The notes: a model not told the origin generated them from the letters alone. DNA of 45,065 bases from SAR202 cluster bacterium bin90 (GCA_002238855.1 MPND01000031.1:1-45065); one strand, 5' to 3'. Numbered from the stretch's first letter, positions 8,894-17,771 are shown. Numbers and translations are program-made.

Positions 8894-9868
8894 TTATTCC
8901 TCGGAAATTCCCACCGGAATAGGGTCGGGAACGATCTCTTCTGTTGTTACCTGCAGGAATATTTCCTCCAGCGACATTCCGACCGACTGCAAACGCAGCA
9001 GATCCCAGCCGCCGTTTACAATGGTTGACGCCAGCATGGCGCGCGGTTCCGATTCAGGATTCGTGCCAACGATGAAAGTGGAATGTCCGCCATCCTGTGA
9101 ATATCGGTGGTCAACTGCTTCCACGCCCTCGACCGCTTCAATCGCCTCCGCAATCTCGCGTGACGGCCCACGCGCGTCAATCTCAATTCGCTCCACACCG
9201 CGCAGCCGCGTAGCCAGGTTCTCCGGCCTATCGACGGCAACGATCTGCCCCTCATGAATGATGATCACGCGCTCACAAATCATGCTTACTTCCGGCAGTA
9301 TGTGGGTGCTCAGAATTAGGGTGTGCTCGCCGCCAAGGTCCTTGATGAGTTGGCGGGTTTCCACAACCTGTATCGGGTCAATGCCGATGGTCGGTTCGTC
9401 CAGCACCAATACATCAGGCTCATGCAAGATAGCCTGCGCGATGCCCACGCGCTGACGGAAGCCCTTCGACAACTTGCCGATATGCGTCGAGTCGTACTCC
9501 TCCAGCCTGCAAATCTCAATGACTTCGCTTGTGCGCCTGCGGATGTAGTCCGATGACATCCCTCGTATCTTCCCCATGAAAGCAAGATAGTCGCGCACTT
9601 CCATGTCCGTGTACAGCGGCACCGTCTCGGGCAGATAGCCGATATGCCGCCGAGCATCCAGCGATTCGTTCACGATGTCATACCCGGCAACGGTCGCCGT
9701 GCCCTCAGTGGGTGGGTGAAAGCCTGTAATCACCTTCATCGTTGTCGATTTCCCCGCGCCATTCGGCCCTAGGAAACCCAGGATTTCCCCCTGCTCCACA
9801 CGAAACGAAATGTCCGTAACGGCGGGGAAGTCCCCGTAATATTTGCTGATGTGTTCCAGCTCAATCAT
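8894..9868 (-). CDS. ABC transporter ATP-binding protein, GldA-like
   Basis: A protein of 324 residues. The ATPase domain spans ~1-220: Walker A GPNGAGKST near 34-42, signature LSKGFRQR near 135-142, Walker B VLVLDEPTIGID near 154-165, and the switch His in LSTHILPE. A C-terminal extension (~220-324) of alpha/beta character, which includes IEIDARGPSREIAEAIEAVEGV, is common in the GldA/CcmA group of exporter ATPases. It is the first gene of a four-gene minus-strand operon with the permease, the GldG-like and the DUF4340 genes. It energises export by the complex from the cytoplasmic side. The Shine-Dalgarno sequence is weak. Confidence 0.93.
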   Translation of the reverse strand: MIELEHISKYYGDFPAVTDISFRVEQGEILGFLGPNGAGKSTTMKVITGFHPPTEGTATVAGYDIVNESLDARRHIGYLPETVPLYTDMEVRDYLAFMGKIRGMSSDYIRRRTSEVIEICRLEEYDSTHIGKLSKGFRQRVGIAQAILHEPDVLVLDEPTIGIDPIQVVETRQLIKDLGGEHTLILSTHILPEVSMICERVIIIHEGQIVAVDRPENLATRLRGVERIEIDARGPSREIAEAIEAVEGVEAVDHRYSQDGGHSTFIVGTNPESEPRAMLASTIVNGGWDLLRLQSVGMSLEEIFLQVTTEEIVPDPIPVGISEE

Positions 9869-9910
9869 TTTCTACCGCCATTCTCTGATGACTCTTTTAT
9901 GTCCTTCATC

Positions 9911-9924
9911 CCCGCTTTCGCGGG
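9911..9924. repeat. CCCGC-TTTC-GCGGG palindrome in divergent intergenic region
   Basis: A 14-base hairpin, CCCGCTTTCGCGGG, preceded by TTCATC. It resembles the core of the widespread bacterial intergenic palindrome of the type 'TCATTCCCGCgaaaGCGGGAATC'. A relative is found inside a gene at 31632-31659. It lies in the 279-bp region (9869-10147) between the divergent ABC ATPase and speD genes; nothing else clear was seen there. Confidence 0.5.
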
Positions 9925-10147
9925 AGTGCGAAAATTGAGAATGCCACAGTTCATATAACGCGTATACAGGGCTGAAGTTAGTCATCAAAGCACCTCAATT
10001 AGAAGAATCGTGCTCACTAACTACCTTGAACTAGTGCAATTGTGCATTCTATCTAACTCGGGTAGCCAATTTCAATAATTATTGTCCACGCCCATCATCG
10101 GTGGTAATCTAGTTGAACACAGAATTACCGGTTGCTTGTAGCCCAAT

Positions 10148-10606
10148 ATGCTCGGAGAAAATACCCTATTGCATCTCGCTATTGACGGATACGGAGCAGA
10201 TTCCCAGAGACTGTCAGACACCGATCTGGTGTACCGGTTCCTCGACGAATATCCCCACGCAATTGGAATGACCAAGATCGTCCCTCCGCAAGTCTACACC
10301 TACCACGGCAAGACTGCGGAAGATTGGGGCGTGTCCGGGTTCGTAATCATAGCCGAGAGCCATATCAGCGTTCACACCTTCCCCGACAGGCAGTACATCA
10401 ACATAGACATTTTCTCCTGCAAAGACTTTGATGCAACTTCCTCGCTTGAGGTTGTAAAGCAGACATTCGCCCTCCCTGAAGTGAAAGTCTGGACGCTTGA
10501 TCGTGGCGTCGAATACTCCACCTCACGCGAGGGCTACAACGGAATGGTACACGAGCGCGTCAGCCTCGGCACGGCAAACGCGCAGCCCAGCGGCGAATCC
10601 GGTTGA
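10148..10606 (+). CDS. speD: S-adenosylmethionine decarboxylase proenzyme
   Basis: A protein of 152 residues of the prokaryotic single-domain (SpeH-type) AdoMet decarboxylase family, usually 120-140 residues. The self-cleavage site is Glu70-Ser71 in AESHISVHTFP; Ser71 becomes the catalytic pyruvoyl group. His76 and Cys91 (DIFSC) follow at +5 and +20, the same spacing as Ser63/His68/Cys83 of the Thermotoga enzyme. It makes decarboxylated AdoMet, the aminopropyl donor for spermidine synthesis. Residues past ~130 form a variable tail. There is no Shine-Dalgarno sequence before the ATG, so it may be translated from a very short leader. speB begins one base after its stop. No spermidine synthase or arginine decarboxylase is in the window. 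Confidence 0.95.
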   Translation: MLGENTLLHLAIDGYGADSQRLSDTDLVYRFLDEYPHAIGMTKIVPPQVYTYHGKTAEDWGVSGFVIIAESHISVHTFPDRQYINIDIFSCKDFDATSSLEVVKQTFALPEVKVWTLDRGVEYSTSREGYNGMVHERVSLGTANAQPSGESG

Positions 10607-10607
10607 C

Positions 10608-11525
10608 ATGTCTGCTTCAGACTACCCTTGGCTCGGCGAAGTCCCATTGCAATGGCATACCTTTCTCGACACCCCGCCGGATGACGACGACCCCGAATCC
10701 GCCAGAGTATTCGTCATTCCTGTCCCCTATGACGCAACCACTTCATTTAAGGCTGGCGCAAGACACGGCCCCGCGGCGATCATAGACGCGTCTCGCCATC
10801 TGGAAGACTACGACATCGAACTTGCGCGGGACATCTCCGAGATTGGCATACACACCACCCCCCAGTTGCAGCCGCAAGCAGACGGCCCGCAGTCAATGAT
10901 CGCAAGCGTCCGCACCGCAGTCAGGAGCGCTGCGTCCCACGGCAAGCTTCCCGCGCTCCTCGGCGGCGAGCACAGCATCACCGTCGGCGCGGTTCAGGCG
11001 CTCGCCGAGATCCACCATGACCTGTCTGTCCTGTACATCGATGCCCACGCCGACATGCGTGACTCATACCAGGGCACCCGATGGGGACATGCCTCCGTCG
11101 CCCGCCGCATCAGCGAAATATGCCCCGTTGTTCTTGTCGGCGTCCGCAGCCTCAGTATTGAAGAGATGCAGCACATCAGCGCAAAGGGCATTCCTGTCCA
11201 ATTCTGGTCTCCGGACTCGCGAGATAACCTAGCTAACGCAATCGCCCTGGCATCCGCGCATCTCACTGGCAACATCTACATCAGCATCGACCTGGACGCC
11301 CTTGATCCCTCCATAATGTCTGCAGTCGGCACCCCCGAGCCAGGCGGAATGCTTTGGTACGAAATCCTGTCCCTCCTGCGCGCCGTGAGTCGCCGCTCGA
11401 ATATTGTCGGCTTTGACATAGTCGAACTCAGCCCCGCCGAAGGCCCCAATGCCTGCACTTTCGCCGCAGCCAAGCTCGCCTACAAGCTCATCGGCTACGC
11501 TACTCAAAATCGCGGCGACTTTTGA
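10608..11525 (+). CDS. speB: agmatinase (ureohydrolase family)
   Basis: A protein of 305 residues starting at the ATG one base after the speD stop. The ureohydrolase metal ligands are all present: His122 in GGEHS, Asp145/His147/Asp149 in DAHADMRD, and Asp228/Asp230 in SIDLDALDP. The GEHSITVG and GTPEPGGM blocks fit agmatinase rather than arginase. It hydrolyses agmatine to putrescine and urea, using two manganese ions. Placed with AdoMet decarboxylase it supplies the second substrate for spermidine synthesis, so the pair forms a small polyamine operon. A longer in-frame reading from 10497 would run inside speD and is not believed. Confidence 0.93.
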   Translation: MSASDYPWLGEVPLQWHTFLDTPPDDDDPESARVFVIPVPYDATTSFKAGARHGPAAIIDASRHLEDYDIELARDISEIGIHTTPQLQPQADGPQSMIASVRTAVRSAASHGKLPALLGGEHSITVGAVQALAEIHHDLSVLYIDAHADMRDSYQGTRWGHASVARRISEICPVVLVGVRSLSIEEMQHISAKGIPVQFWSPDSRDNLANAIALASAHLTGNIYISIDLDALDPSIMSAVGTPEPGGMLWYEILSLLRAVSRRSNIVGFDIVELSPAEGPNACTFAAAKLAYKLIGYATQNRGDF

Positions 11526-11580
11526 GCATTGCCGCCCGCACATGCTAGAATATGAAATCTACACGGGAACTATCTTGTAA

Positions 11581-11600
11581 ATCCTGTCCATCGATGTTAG
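11581..11600 (+). repeat. dispersed repeat family A copy upstream of cysteine desulfurase
   Basis: ATCCTGTCCATCGATGTTAG, a 20-base copy of the element at 27651-27680 with the middle CCTGCACATC part missing. It lies between the speB stop and the ribosome binding site of the next gene, so it is transcribed in the leader if the genes are co-transcribed. Confidence 0.6.
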
Positions 11601-11626
11601 CTCCGTGGGCGGAAAGGGGGAGAGCA

Positions 11627-12820
11627 ATGACCCTGGCCGAAAAAATCATATACATGGATCATGCAGCGACTACTCCCATGCGCCCCGAAGTACTTGAAGC
11701 TATGCTGCCGTACTTCTCCTCCGACTTCGGCAACCCTTCCAGCATCTACACCGTCGGCCAGGAAGCACGAAAGGCAGTTGACGACGCTCGTGAGCGCATA
11801 GCCCACCTCATCGGCGCGCGCATGAGCGAGATCGTCTTTACCAGCGGAGGCACCGAGTCGGACAACGCCGCCCTTAAGGGTGTGGCGTTCGCTCTCCGCA
11901 GCCTCGGCAATCACATCATTACCACCGCAATCGAGCACCACGCCGTGCTGCACACCTGCTACCAGTTGGAGCAGTTCGGCTTCGAAGTCACCTATCTCCC
12001 CGTCGATGAGCACGGACTGGTCGATCCTCAGGACGTCGTTGACGCCATCACCGACCAGACGATCCTCGTCAGCGTAATGATGGCGAACAACGAAATCGGC
12101 ACGGTCGAACCAATCGCGGAGATAGCGAAGTTGGTCAAAGATGAGGCAAAGCGCCGCAATCAGACGATCATCATGCACACTGATGCAGTGCAGGCCGCCG
12201 GCTACCTCGACATTAACGTCCGCGCGCTCGGCGTTGACCTGCTCAGCCTGTCAGCCCACAAGATTTTCGGACCAAAGGGCGTCGGCCTGCTGTACATCAA
12301 GCGTGGAGTACCCTTTGAAGAGCAGAACGCGGGTGGCGGACAGGAACGCCAGCGCAGGTCCGGAACCGAGAACGTCCCCGGCATCGTCGGCTTCGGTGAA
12401 GCCCTCCGCCTCGCCGTAGCCGAGCGCGAGGAAAGTTCGGCTCACTGCCTCCGGCTCCGAGAGATGCTAACGCAAGGCATTTTCGAAACGATAAGTGGCG
12501 TTCGCCTCAACGGCCATCCCGAACAGCGCCTGCCCAGCAACGTGAATATCTCCTTCGAGGGTGTCGAGGGCGAGCCTGTCCTGCTGGGTCTCGACTTCGC
12601 CGGGATTTGCGCCTCAAGTGGCAGCGCCTGCTCATCAGCATCCCTCGAGCCATCGCACGTCCTGCTGGCAATCGGACTCACGGCTGAATCCGCACAGGGT
12701 AGCCTGCGAATTACCCTGGGACGCGAAAACACGGAAGACGAAGTTGCATACCTGCTCTCCGTCCTCCCCGATATGATCAGCAAATTGAGGGCTATGCCCT
12801 CACTGTCCGGCGCAAGGTAA
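11627..12820 (+). CDS. cysteine desulfurase, IscS/NifS family
   Basis: A protein of 397 residues starting at [17 protein letters not shown]; the ATG at 11627 follows GGGGGAGAG, and an earlier in-frame ATG (11552) would encode repeat sequence. The PLP lysine is Lys212 in [10 protein letters not shown], and the catalytic Cys is Cys335 in ASSGSACSS on the mobile loop. The [14 protein letters not shown] motif is also present, all as in class I (IscS/NifS) desulfurases. It takes sulfur from L-cysteine as a persulfide for Fe-S clusters or thiolated tRNA. No iscU, mnmA or thiI lies next to it, so the acceptor is not indicated. Some members also have selenocysteine lyase activity; the selC gene lies about 800 bp downstream, which is suggestive only. 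Confidence 0.93.
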   Translation: MTLAEKIIYMDHAATTPMRPEVLEAMLPYFSSDFGNPSSIYTVGQEARKAVDDARERIAHLIGARMSEIVFTSGGTESDNAALKGVAFALRSLGNHIITTAIEHHAVLHTCYQLEQFGFEVTYLPVDEHGLVDPQDVVDAITDQTILVSVMMANNEIGTVEPIAEIAKLVKDEAKRRNQTIIMHTDAVQAAGYLDINVRALGVDLLSLSAHKIFGPKGVGLLYIKRGVPFEEQNAGGGQERQRRSGTENVPGIVGFGEALRLAVAEREESSAHCLRLREMLTQGIFETISGVRLNGHPEQRLPSNVNISFEGVEGEPVLLGLDFAGICASSGSACSSASLEPSHVLLAIGLTAESAQGSLRITLGRENTEDEVAYLLSVLPDMISKLRAMPSLSGAR

Positions 12821-12876
12821 CGTAAGCGCCAAGAGATATTCGTAGTCTAGTCTAAATAGGAAGAAACGCGACAAAA

Positions 12877-13470
12877 TTGAAAGCTCAAATAAGCACTCTC
12901 AATCCGCAATACGGGAAGAATAAGTTAAGATCGGGCTACCTGAAGCCATTTATACTGCTGGCTCTATTAGCGGCGTCCCTCGCACTTTTCGCCTGCGGTT
13001 CGGACGACCCGGAAAAGGTAAGATCTCGTGGCAGAAGCCTCGAGGTTCATACCAGCTATCCACTAATCGTGGAAAAAGTCGCCTTTCAGGACTCCCAAGG
13101 CCAGCACCGCGTCATTCGCCCCAGGGCATCCAACCGGCAACTCGTGCTCCTTGACATAACCCTTGTCAACCGCACCAGCCTGATTACGCCTCTGCTCATT
13201 GATGAGGAAGCAGCGCAGATCGGCGACAGGCGTGGCGAGCGCATCGACGCGATAGACCCGTTCGAGTCTTCTAGGGTCGTTGATGCCGCAGACCCGGATG
13301 AAGATCTGTACTCGCCCTTCCTTTGGGGTCAGATTGAGCTAGATAAAGAATTTCAGGTTGAGGGCTACATGATCTTCGATGTGCCCAAGGGCCTGATTCT
13401 CGGCAGCCTCTGGTGGGAGGAAGTGGACGCCATCATCACCGACTTCGTCGATTATCGCCGCCGCAGGTAA
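12877..13470 (+). CDS. predicted lipoprotein with DUF4352-like domain
   Basis: A protein of 197 residues with a long lipoprotein signal: a basic stretch around 14-23, a hydrophobic core 24-37 and a lipobox LFAC with Cys40, followed by GSDDPE. The mature part is short and beta-rich (RQLVLLDITLVNRTS), reminiscent of DUF4352 immunoglobulin-like domains that are common in Gram-positive-type lipoproteins. This similarity is by pattern only. The start is uncertain: the TTG at 12877 has AGGAAG about 13 bases upstream, longer than usual. It lies between the desulfurase gene and selC with no clear functional tie. Function unknown. Confidence 0.65.
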   Translation: MKAQISTLNPQYGKNKLRSGYLKPFILLALLAASLALFACGSDDPEKVRSRGRSLEVHTSYPLIVEKVAFQDSQGQHRVIRPRASNRQLVLLDITLVNRTSLITPLLIDEEAAQIGDRRGERIDAIDPFESSRVVDAADPDEDLYSPFLWGQIELDKEFQVEGYMIFDVPKGLILGSLWWEEVDAIITDFVDYRRRR

Positions 13471-13589
13471 TTCTTTCGGACATAGCCGTTGGACCACCGC
13501 CTCTGACGAATGCTCGCCTAAGAGCCTGAGCATCTTGCATGCGCTTGCGGCCAGACTGTTATACTGAAATACGGACAATCCATCAGCGC

Positions 13590-13687
13590 GGGAGCGGATG
13601 GGCTCCGGTGGGTTCCACGGACTTCAACTCCGATGGTCCCGGCCCTTCGGTCGGGACGGTGGGTTCGACTCCCTCTCGCTCCCGCCA
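13590..13687 (+). tRNA. selC: selenocysteine tRNA, anticodon TCA
   Basis: A full tRNA-Sec fold can be drawn. Acceptor: GGGAGCGG (13590-13597) with TCGCTCCC (13676-13683), 8 bp, then discriminator G and encoded CCA. D arm: 6 bp (13600-13605/13610-13615) with a 4-base CGGT loop. Anticodon loop CTTCAAC with TCA at 13624-13626. Variable arm: 9-bp stem (13636-13644/13649-13657). T loop TTCGACT. The 8-bp acceptor, 6-bp D stem and long variable arm are diagnostic of bacterial tRNA-Sec. Oddities: only four Watson-Crick pairs in the anticodon stem (A-A and C-U above them) and a U-U pair in the T stem. It is charged with Ser, converted by SelA and delivered by SelB to in-frame UGA. selA/selB/selD are not in the window; a client gene is at 25959-26501. 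Confidence 0.93.
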
Positions 13688-14029
13688 CACTACTAGGGCC
13701 ACACTATTTAGGGAATATTCCCTGTCGCCCCACTCCGGAAATTTGCATCTATCCTGCGCTCAACGCCTGTATATGGATGACGCCGCTTCTCAATTCTCGT
13801 ATCCCTCCCCATTCCCAGCCTCCTCTCTACAATGTCTTCCACACCCTTGGCTAGTGACATTTCTATTCCGCCACTCCATCTGCGCCACAATCTTCCGGCA
13901 GCCTGCCACACCCAAGTCAGATTGGCGGCATCGTCGGCATTTACGGCTTAAGAAATGTTCTGTACCCTACGCCGTAGTCACTTGCCATAGCTATTTGCCA
14001 TCCTCATCAGAATAGTCACGGAGGAGACC
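13688..14029 (+). other. intergenic region after selC, no gene seen
   Basis: About 340 bases without a convincing reading frame. It holds a 12-base palindrome GGGAATATTCCC (13711-13722) shortly after the tRNA and, at the far end, the strong ribosome binding site GGAGGAG of the next gene. No selA, selB or second tRNA was found. Confidence 0.5.
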
Positions 14030-14947
14030 ATGAAAGTAGGCGTAAACCTCATAAACTTCGGCCCCGGCGCAAACCCGGACTCTTTCCGAAAGACGGTGGA
14101 AATTTCCGAAACCCTCGGGTACCACCTGATCATGACCTCGGATCACATCGCCGTTACACCTGATGTCAGCGACCGATACCCCGCGCCGTTCTACGAGCCG
14201 CTCAGCACTCTCGGCTGGCTTGCTGGCATAACGAAGACGATGGAAATCGGTAGCACCGTGATCATCGTGCCATACCGCAGCCCGCTTGAAACGGCGAAGG
14301 CATGCGCCAACATCGACCGTCTCAGCGGCGGAAGGTTCATCTTTGGAGTCGGAGTGGGCTGGGCAGAAGGCGAATTCGATATCCTGGGCGTACCCTTCAA
14401 CCGTCGAGGAGCGATGACTGATGAGTACCTCGAAGCCATTAAACTGCTATGGACAGAAGATACGGCGTCCTTCGATGGCAAGTATGTGTCCTTTAAGGAC
14501 GTGTACACGGCACCGCGCCCGGTTCAGCAGCCTCATCCGCCAATATGGGTTGGCGGACCCTCAGCCGCTGCCATGCGGCGGGCTGTTCGATACGGCACCG
14601 CGTGGCACCCCATCCGCAGCACCATTGATCAACTCAAGAACGCGGACATCCCACTGCTGAATGTGATTGCCGAAAAAGAGGAAAGAGCAGTCCCCGATCT
14701 TTGTCCCAGAATTCGCCTGCGGATAACCGAAGCACCAATGGACGACGAAAAGCGTCTGGCAGGTGAGGGGACATTGGATCAGATACGAGGCGACTTAGAA
14801 GAACTCCAGGCCTTGGAATGCCCCTATGTCCTCCTCGATAGCTTCTACGGGGATGTCGAGGCAACGCGAAATCACGAAACAACCTGGCGAATGCTCGCCA
14901 CCGTCGCTGAAAAAGCCCTGGACCTACAGAATCAGAGCGTGCGCTAA
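14030..14947 (+). CDS. LLM-class (luciferase-like) flavin oxidoreductase
   Basis: A protein of 305 residues with a strong GGAGGAG start signal. It is a TIM-barrel luciferase-like monooxygenase: MKVGVNLINFG at strand 1, a TSDHIAV block, LAGITKTMEIGSTVIIVPYRSPLETAKACANIDRLSGGRFIFGVGVGW (the family core, residues ~66-112), then PHPPIWVGG near 168-176. This pattern matches the F420-dependent LLM group (TIGR03619-like). Such enzymes use F420H2 or FMNH2, and the substrate cannot be predicted. It leads a run of same-strand oxidoreductase genes (two SDRs, an SMP-30 lactonase and a DUF4432 epimerase), which suggests a catabolic role. Confidence 0.88.
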   Translation: MKVGVNLINFGPGANPDSFRKTVEISETLGYHLIMTSDHIAVTPDVSDRYPAPFYEPLSTLGWLAGITKTMEIGSTVIIVPYRSPLETAKACANIDRLSGGRFIFGVGVGWAEGEFDILGVPFNRRGAMTDEYLEAIKLLWTEDTASFDGKYVSFKDVYTAPRPVQQPHPPIWVGGPSAAAMRRAVRYGTAWHPIRSTIDQLKNADIPLLNVIAEKEERAVPDLCPRIRLRITEAPMDDEKRLAGEGTLDQIRGDLEELQALECPYVLLDSFYGDVEATRNHETTWRMLATVAEKALDLQNQSVR

Positions 14948-15081
14948 TACATGGAAGAATTGCCTCGCTGAACAGGAGCTTAATCGACCGCTGATCGCCT
15001 CTCAGGGCGTCGGTTGACAGATAATGCCCCCAACGCCACAATGGCTGGCAAATAGGCTGTTAACACCAGCAGGGGGCTAAT

Positions 15082-15897
15082 ATGGGCACATTCGACGGCA
15101 AAGTTGTAATCGTAACTGGCGGCGCTCACGGTATTGGTGAGGCTACCGCCGTTGAATTCGCAAAGGAAGGTGCCCGGGTCGTTATTGCGGATGTGAATGA
15201 GGAAGCCGGACGCGCCGTCGAGTCCGACCTCAATCGCTTGGGTCCCGGCGGTCTCCTTATCGCAGCCGATGTCGCCCGCATAGATGAGTGTAGCCGTGTG
15301 GTTGCTGAGACCGTCGAGGCGTATGGCGGCGTGGATATCCTCTTCAACAACGTGGGCATTCAATCCCCCGACTCGTACAGGAATGTTGAGGATACCCCTG
15401 AGGAGATGTGGGACCGGATACTCGACGTCAACCTCAAGAGCTACTTCCTCATGTCCAAGTACGCCATCCCCGAAATGCGCAGAAGGGGAGGAGGCGCGAT
15501 AATAAACTCGGCAAGCGTACAGGGACTCCAGTCTCAGAAGCTTGTTCCCGCATACGCTGCCAGCAAGGGCGGCATCCTTTCTCTCACACGGCAGATGGCT
15601 CTCGACTACGCCGCCGAAAACATCCGCGTGCTTGCCGTCTGCCCCGGCACCATCGACACCGAAATGGTCAGAACTTCGGCACGCATGGAAGAGGGCAACC
15701 CTGACGAAATCATCGCGGAGTGGGGTAGAGGCCACCCAATCGGCAGAGTAGGCTTGGGCACGGACATCGCAAACGTCGTGCTATTCCTGGCAAGCGACAA
15801 GGCAAGCTTCATGACCGGCGAATATGTCAATGTTGACGGCGGATACATGGCGCTTGGAGCGTGGGCTTCAGGCGCGGGCGCTGCGGCGCAGGATTAG
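15082..15897 (+). CDS. short-chain dehydrogenase/reductase
   Basis: A protein of 271 residues, a classical SDR: nucleotide-binding TGGAHGIG (12-19), Asp37 in VVIADVN favouring NAD, NNVG (89-92), and catalytic Ser145, Tyr158, Lys162 (YAASK). The PG motif (VCPGTIDTEM) and the C-terminal VNVDGGYMALG loop are standard. It probably oxidises or reduces a hydroxyl group of a sugar or sugar acid; the substrate is not known. It is preceded by CAGCAGGGGGC as a possible ribosome binding site. The gene lies 134 bp after the LLM oxidoreductase and 200 bp before a second SDR that is not a close copy. Confidence 0.9.
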   Translation: MGTFDGKVVIVTGGAHGIGEATAVEFAKEGARVVIADVNEEAGRAVESDLNRLGPGGLLIAADVARIDECSRVVAETVEAYGGVDILFNNVGIQSPDSYRNVEDTPEEMWDRILDVNLKSYFLMSKYAIPEMRRRGGGAIINSASVQGLQSQKLVPAYAASKGGILSLTRQMALDYAAENIRVLAVCPGTIDTEMVRTSARMEEGNPDEIIAEWGRGHPIGRVGLGTDIANVVLFLASDKASFMTGEYVNVDGGYMALGAWASGAGAAAQD

Positions 15898-16097
15898 AGT
15901 TTGTCGTCTTGCTCTATGTGTTGTGCTGGCACTTGCGGTTTTCAGCCCGTCTCTTCCGCACAGGCGGCAAACCGGAAGGGTTGGGCCGGGCAAGTGTACG
16001 CTGGCTAGTCAGTCATCGGTGCTGAACTTTCTCCGGGTCGCTTTGAAGCCTGAATTTTAGACCCGCTCTAGTGTCCTCTTGCCGGAAGGAGTTGAAG

Positions 16098-16871
16098 ATG
16101 AAAGGAAGAGTTGCAATCGTCACCGGCGGCGCAGGCGGCTTGGGCTCCGAAATCTGCCGCAGGTTCGCTGCACGAGGCGCGGCAGTCGCGGTAGCCGACA
16201 TGAACGCTGATGTCGCGACGGAAGTCGCGCGTTCGATTGAAACTGACGGCGGCAGTTCAATTGCAGTGCAAGTCGAAGTCACCGCTGAAGAGTCCGTCGC
16301 CAAAGCCGTCGCTAGGGTTGTGGACGAATTCGGACGTGTTGACTACCTTGTGCATTGCGCTGGAACGAACATCAAAGGCCCCGTGCTCGAAATGACTCTT
16401 GAGCAATGGAACCTCTCCCTCGAAGCCCATCTTACGGGAGCGTTCCTATTTTGCCGGGAGGCAGGTAAGCGGATGGTCGAACAGACCGATGGAGGCAGTG
16501 TCGTGCTGATGTCGTCGGTAACCGCAATGGCGCCGGTGCCCGAACGCGGCGCATACGGTCCTGCCAAGGCAGCGCTCATCAACTTCGCCGGACAGCTTGG
16601 CCTCGAATGGGCTCCATTTGGCATCAATGTGAACGCGGTCTGCCCCGGAGTCGCGCTTACACCTATGACCGAGATGGTTTACGAGCGCGAGCCTGAACTG
16701 CGTGAGCAAAGACTGAAGCGCTTTCCCGTCAAGCGAGAAGTCACGCCCCGAGAGGTCGCAGACTTGGTGCTTTTTCTCTGCAGTGACGAGGCGCGCTATA
16801 TTAACGGCGTCGGAATCCCCATCGACGGCGGCTTCCTTAACTCTCCCTTCTACCAGGACCCGCAGAGTTGA
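16098..16871 (+). CDS. short-chain dehydrogenase/reductase
   Basis: A protein of 257 residues; the ATG at 16098 is chosen over an earlier in-frame start at 16071 because GGAAGGAG lies just upstream and the SDR fold begins at once (MKGRVAIVTGGAGGLG). Motifs: TGGAGGLG (9-16), Asp34 (VAVADMN) favouring NAD, CAGT (87-90) in the NNAG position, Ser139/Ser140, Tyr153, Lys157 (YGPAK), and INGVGIPIDGG near the end. It is likely an NAD-dependent sugar or polyol dehydrogenase. It is followed after 42 bp by the SMP-30 lactonase gene, and a dehydrogenase-lactonase pair is a common unit in oxidative sugar breakdown. Confidence 0.9.
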   Translation: MKGRVAIVTGGAGGLGSEICRRFAARGAAVAVADMNADVATEVARSIETDGGSSIAVQVEVTAEESVAKAVARVVDEFGRVDYLVHCAGTNIKGPVLEMTLEQWNLSLEAHLTGAFLFCREAGKRMVEQTDGGSVVLMSSVTAMAPVPERGAYGPAKAALINFAGQLGLEWAPFGINVNAVCPGVALTPMTEMVYEREPELREQRLKRFPVKREVTPREVADLVLFLCSDEARYINGVGIPIDGGFLNSPFYQDPQS

Positions 16872-16890
16872 CACGGTGGCTTTCGCAAAA

Positions 16891-16912
16891 AGAGGGACAA
16901 TAGAGGGACAAT
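16891..16912 (+). repeat. tandem duplication of an 11-base Shine-Dalgarno segment
   Basis: AGAGGGACAAT occurs twice back to back (16891-16901 and 16902-16912), immediately before the ATG of the SMP-30 gene. Only the second copy is correctly spaced for initiation. Probably a replication slip. Confidence 0.7.
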
Positions 16913-16913
16913 T

Positions 16914-17771
16914 ATGGCATTGCTGAACAACGATACCGATGTGTCCGTGCTTGTGGACGGGCTGGACCATGTGGAAGGCATCGCCTGGGGACTGGACGGC
17001 TACTGCTACGCTGGAGGCGAGGCGGGGCAAATATATCGCATCGACATCGAGCGCAAGGAAGCCACACAGATTGCAGACACCGGCGGCTTCATACTAGGGT
17101 TAGCACTTGATGCCAACCACAACATCTACGCCTGCGACACCGGCAACAGGGCAGTGATGAAGATTACTCCCGACGGCGGCGTCTCCAAGTACAGCATTGG
17201 TGCGCCGGATGAGCCCTTCTACGTACCGAACTACCCGGCATTCGATGCCAACGGCAACCTCTATGTCTGCGACTCCGGCGACTGGAAATCCGACAACGGT
17301 AAGATATACAGAGTGGGTCCCGATGGCGAAACCCAGGCCTGGACACGAGAGTTGCGCCAGTTCCCAAACGGCCTCTGCATCGGCCCCGACGGTGCCAGCC
17401 TGTTCGTAGCCATGAGCCTGAACCCGCCTCGGATTGCCGAAATAAGTATAGCCGAGGACGGCTCTGCCGGGGAAGTACGAACTGTTGTTGAACTCCCCGG
17501 CGTCGTGCCCGATGGCGTAGCCTTCGACACGGACGGCAACCTCTACATCGCCTGCTACCGGCCTGACCGCATTTATCGCCTCTCAAGTGACGGTGCGCTC
17601 GAAATTCTCGCAGATGACTTTGAAGGTACGATCATCGCAGCGCCCACCAACATCGCGTTCTGCGGCGCACTGCGCGACATCCTTCTCAGCGCCAACCTAG
17701 GCCGCTGGCACATAACTCGCTATGAAGTCGGAGCGACAGGCATGCCGCTGCATTATCCCGACCTCAGCTAG
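16914..17771 (+). CDS. SMP-30/gluconolactonase family protein
   Basis: A protein of 285 residues forming a six-bladed beta-propeller by pattern: repeated 'D.dGnlYvad...' units such as DGYCYAGGEAGQIYRID, DANHNIYACDTGNRAVMKI, DANGNLYVCDSGDW, PDGASLFVAMSLNPPRIAEI and DTDGNLYIACYRPDRIYRL. Metal ligands expected for the family fit Glu21 (VEGIAW), an Asn in FPNGLC and an Asp in VPDGVAF. These enzymes hydrolyse sugar lactones. It lies directly after an SDR and before a sugar-epimerase-like gene, so lactone hydrolysis after sugar oxidation is a reasonable inference. The ribosome binding site sequence AGAGGGACAAT is tandemly duplicated at 16891-16912. Confidence 0.87.
   Translation: MALLNNDTDVSVLVDGLDHVEGIAWGLDGYCYAGGEAGQIYRIDIERKEATQIADTGGFILGLALDANHNIYACDTGNRAVMKITPDGGVSKYSIGAPDEPFYVPNYPAFDANGNLYVCDSGDWKSDNGKIYRVGPDGETQAWTRELRQFPNGLCIGPDGASLFVAMSLNPPRIAEISIAEDGSAGEVRTVVELPGVVPDGVAFDTDGNLYIACYRPDRIYRLSSDGALEILADDFEGTIIAAPTNIAFCGALRDILLSANLGRWHITRYEVGATGMPLHYPDLS

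Noticed and set aside
10113..10141. Promoter TTGAAC-17-TTGTAG before speD
   Set aside because: The -10 part matches the consensus at only two or three positions. It is possible but too weak to list.
10497..10607. Longer N-terminus for agmatinase
   Set aside because: It would overlap the end of speD in another frame and encodes no conserved sequence. The ATG at 10608 begins the protein just before the family fold.
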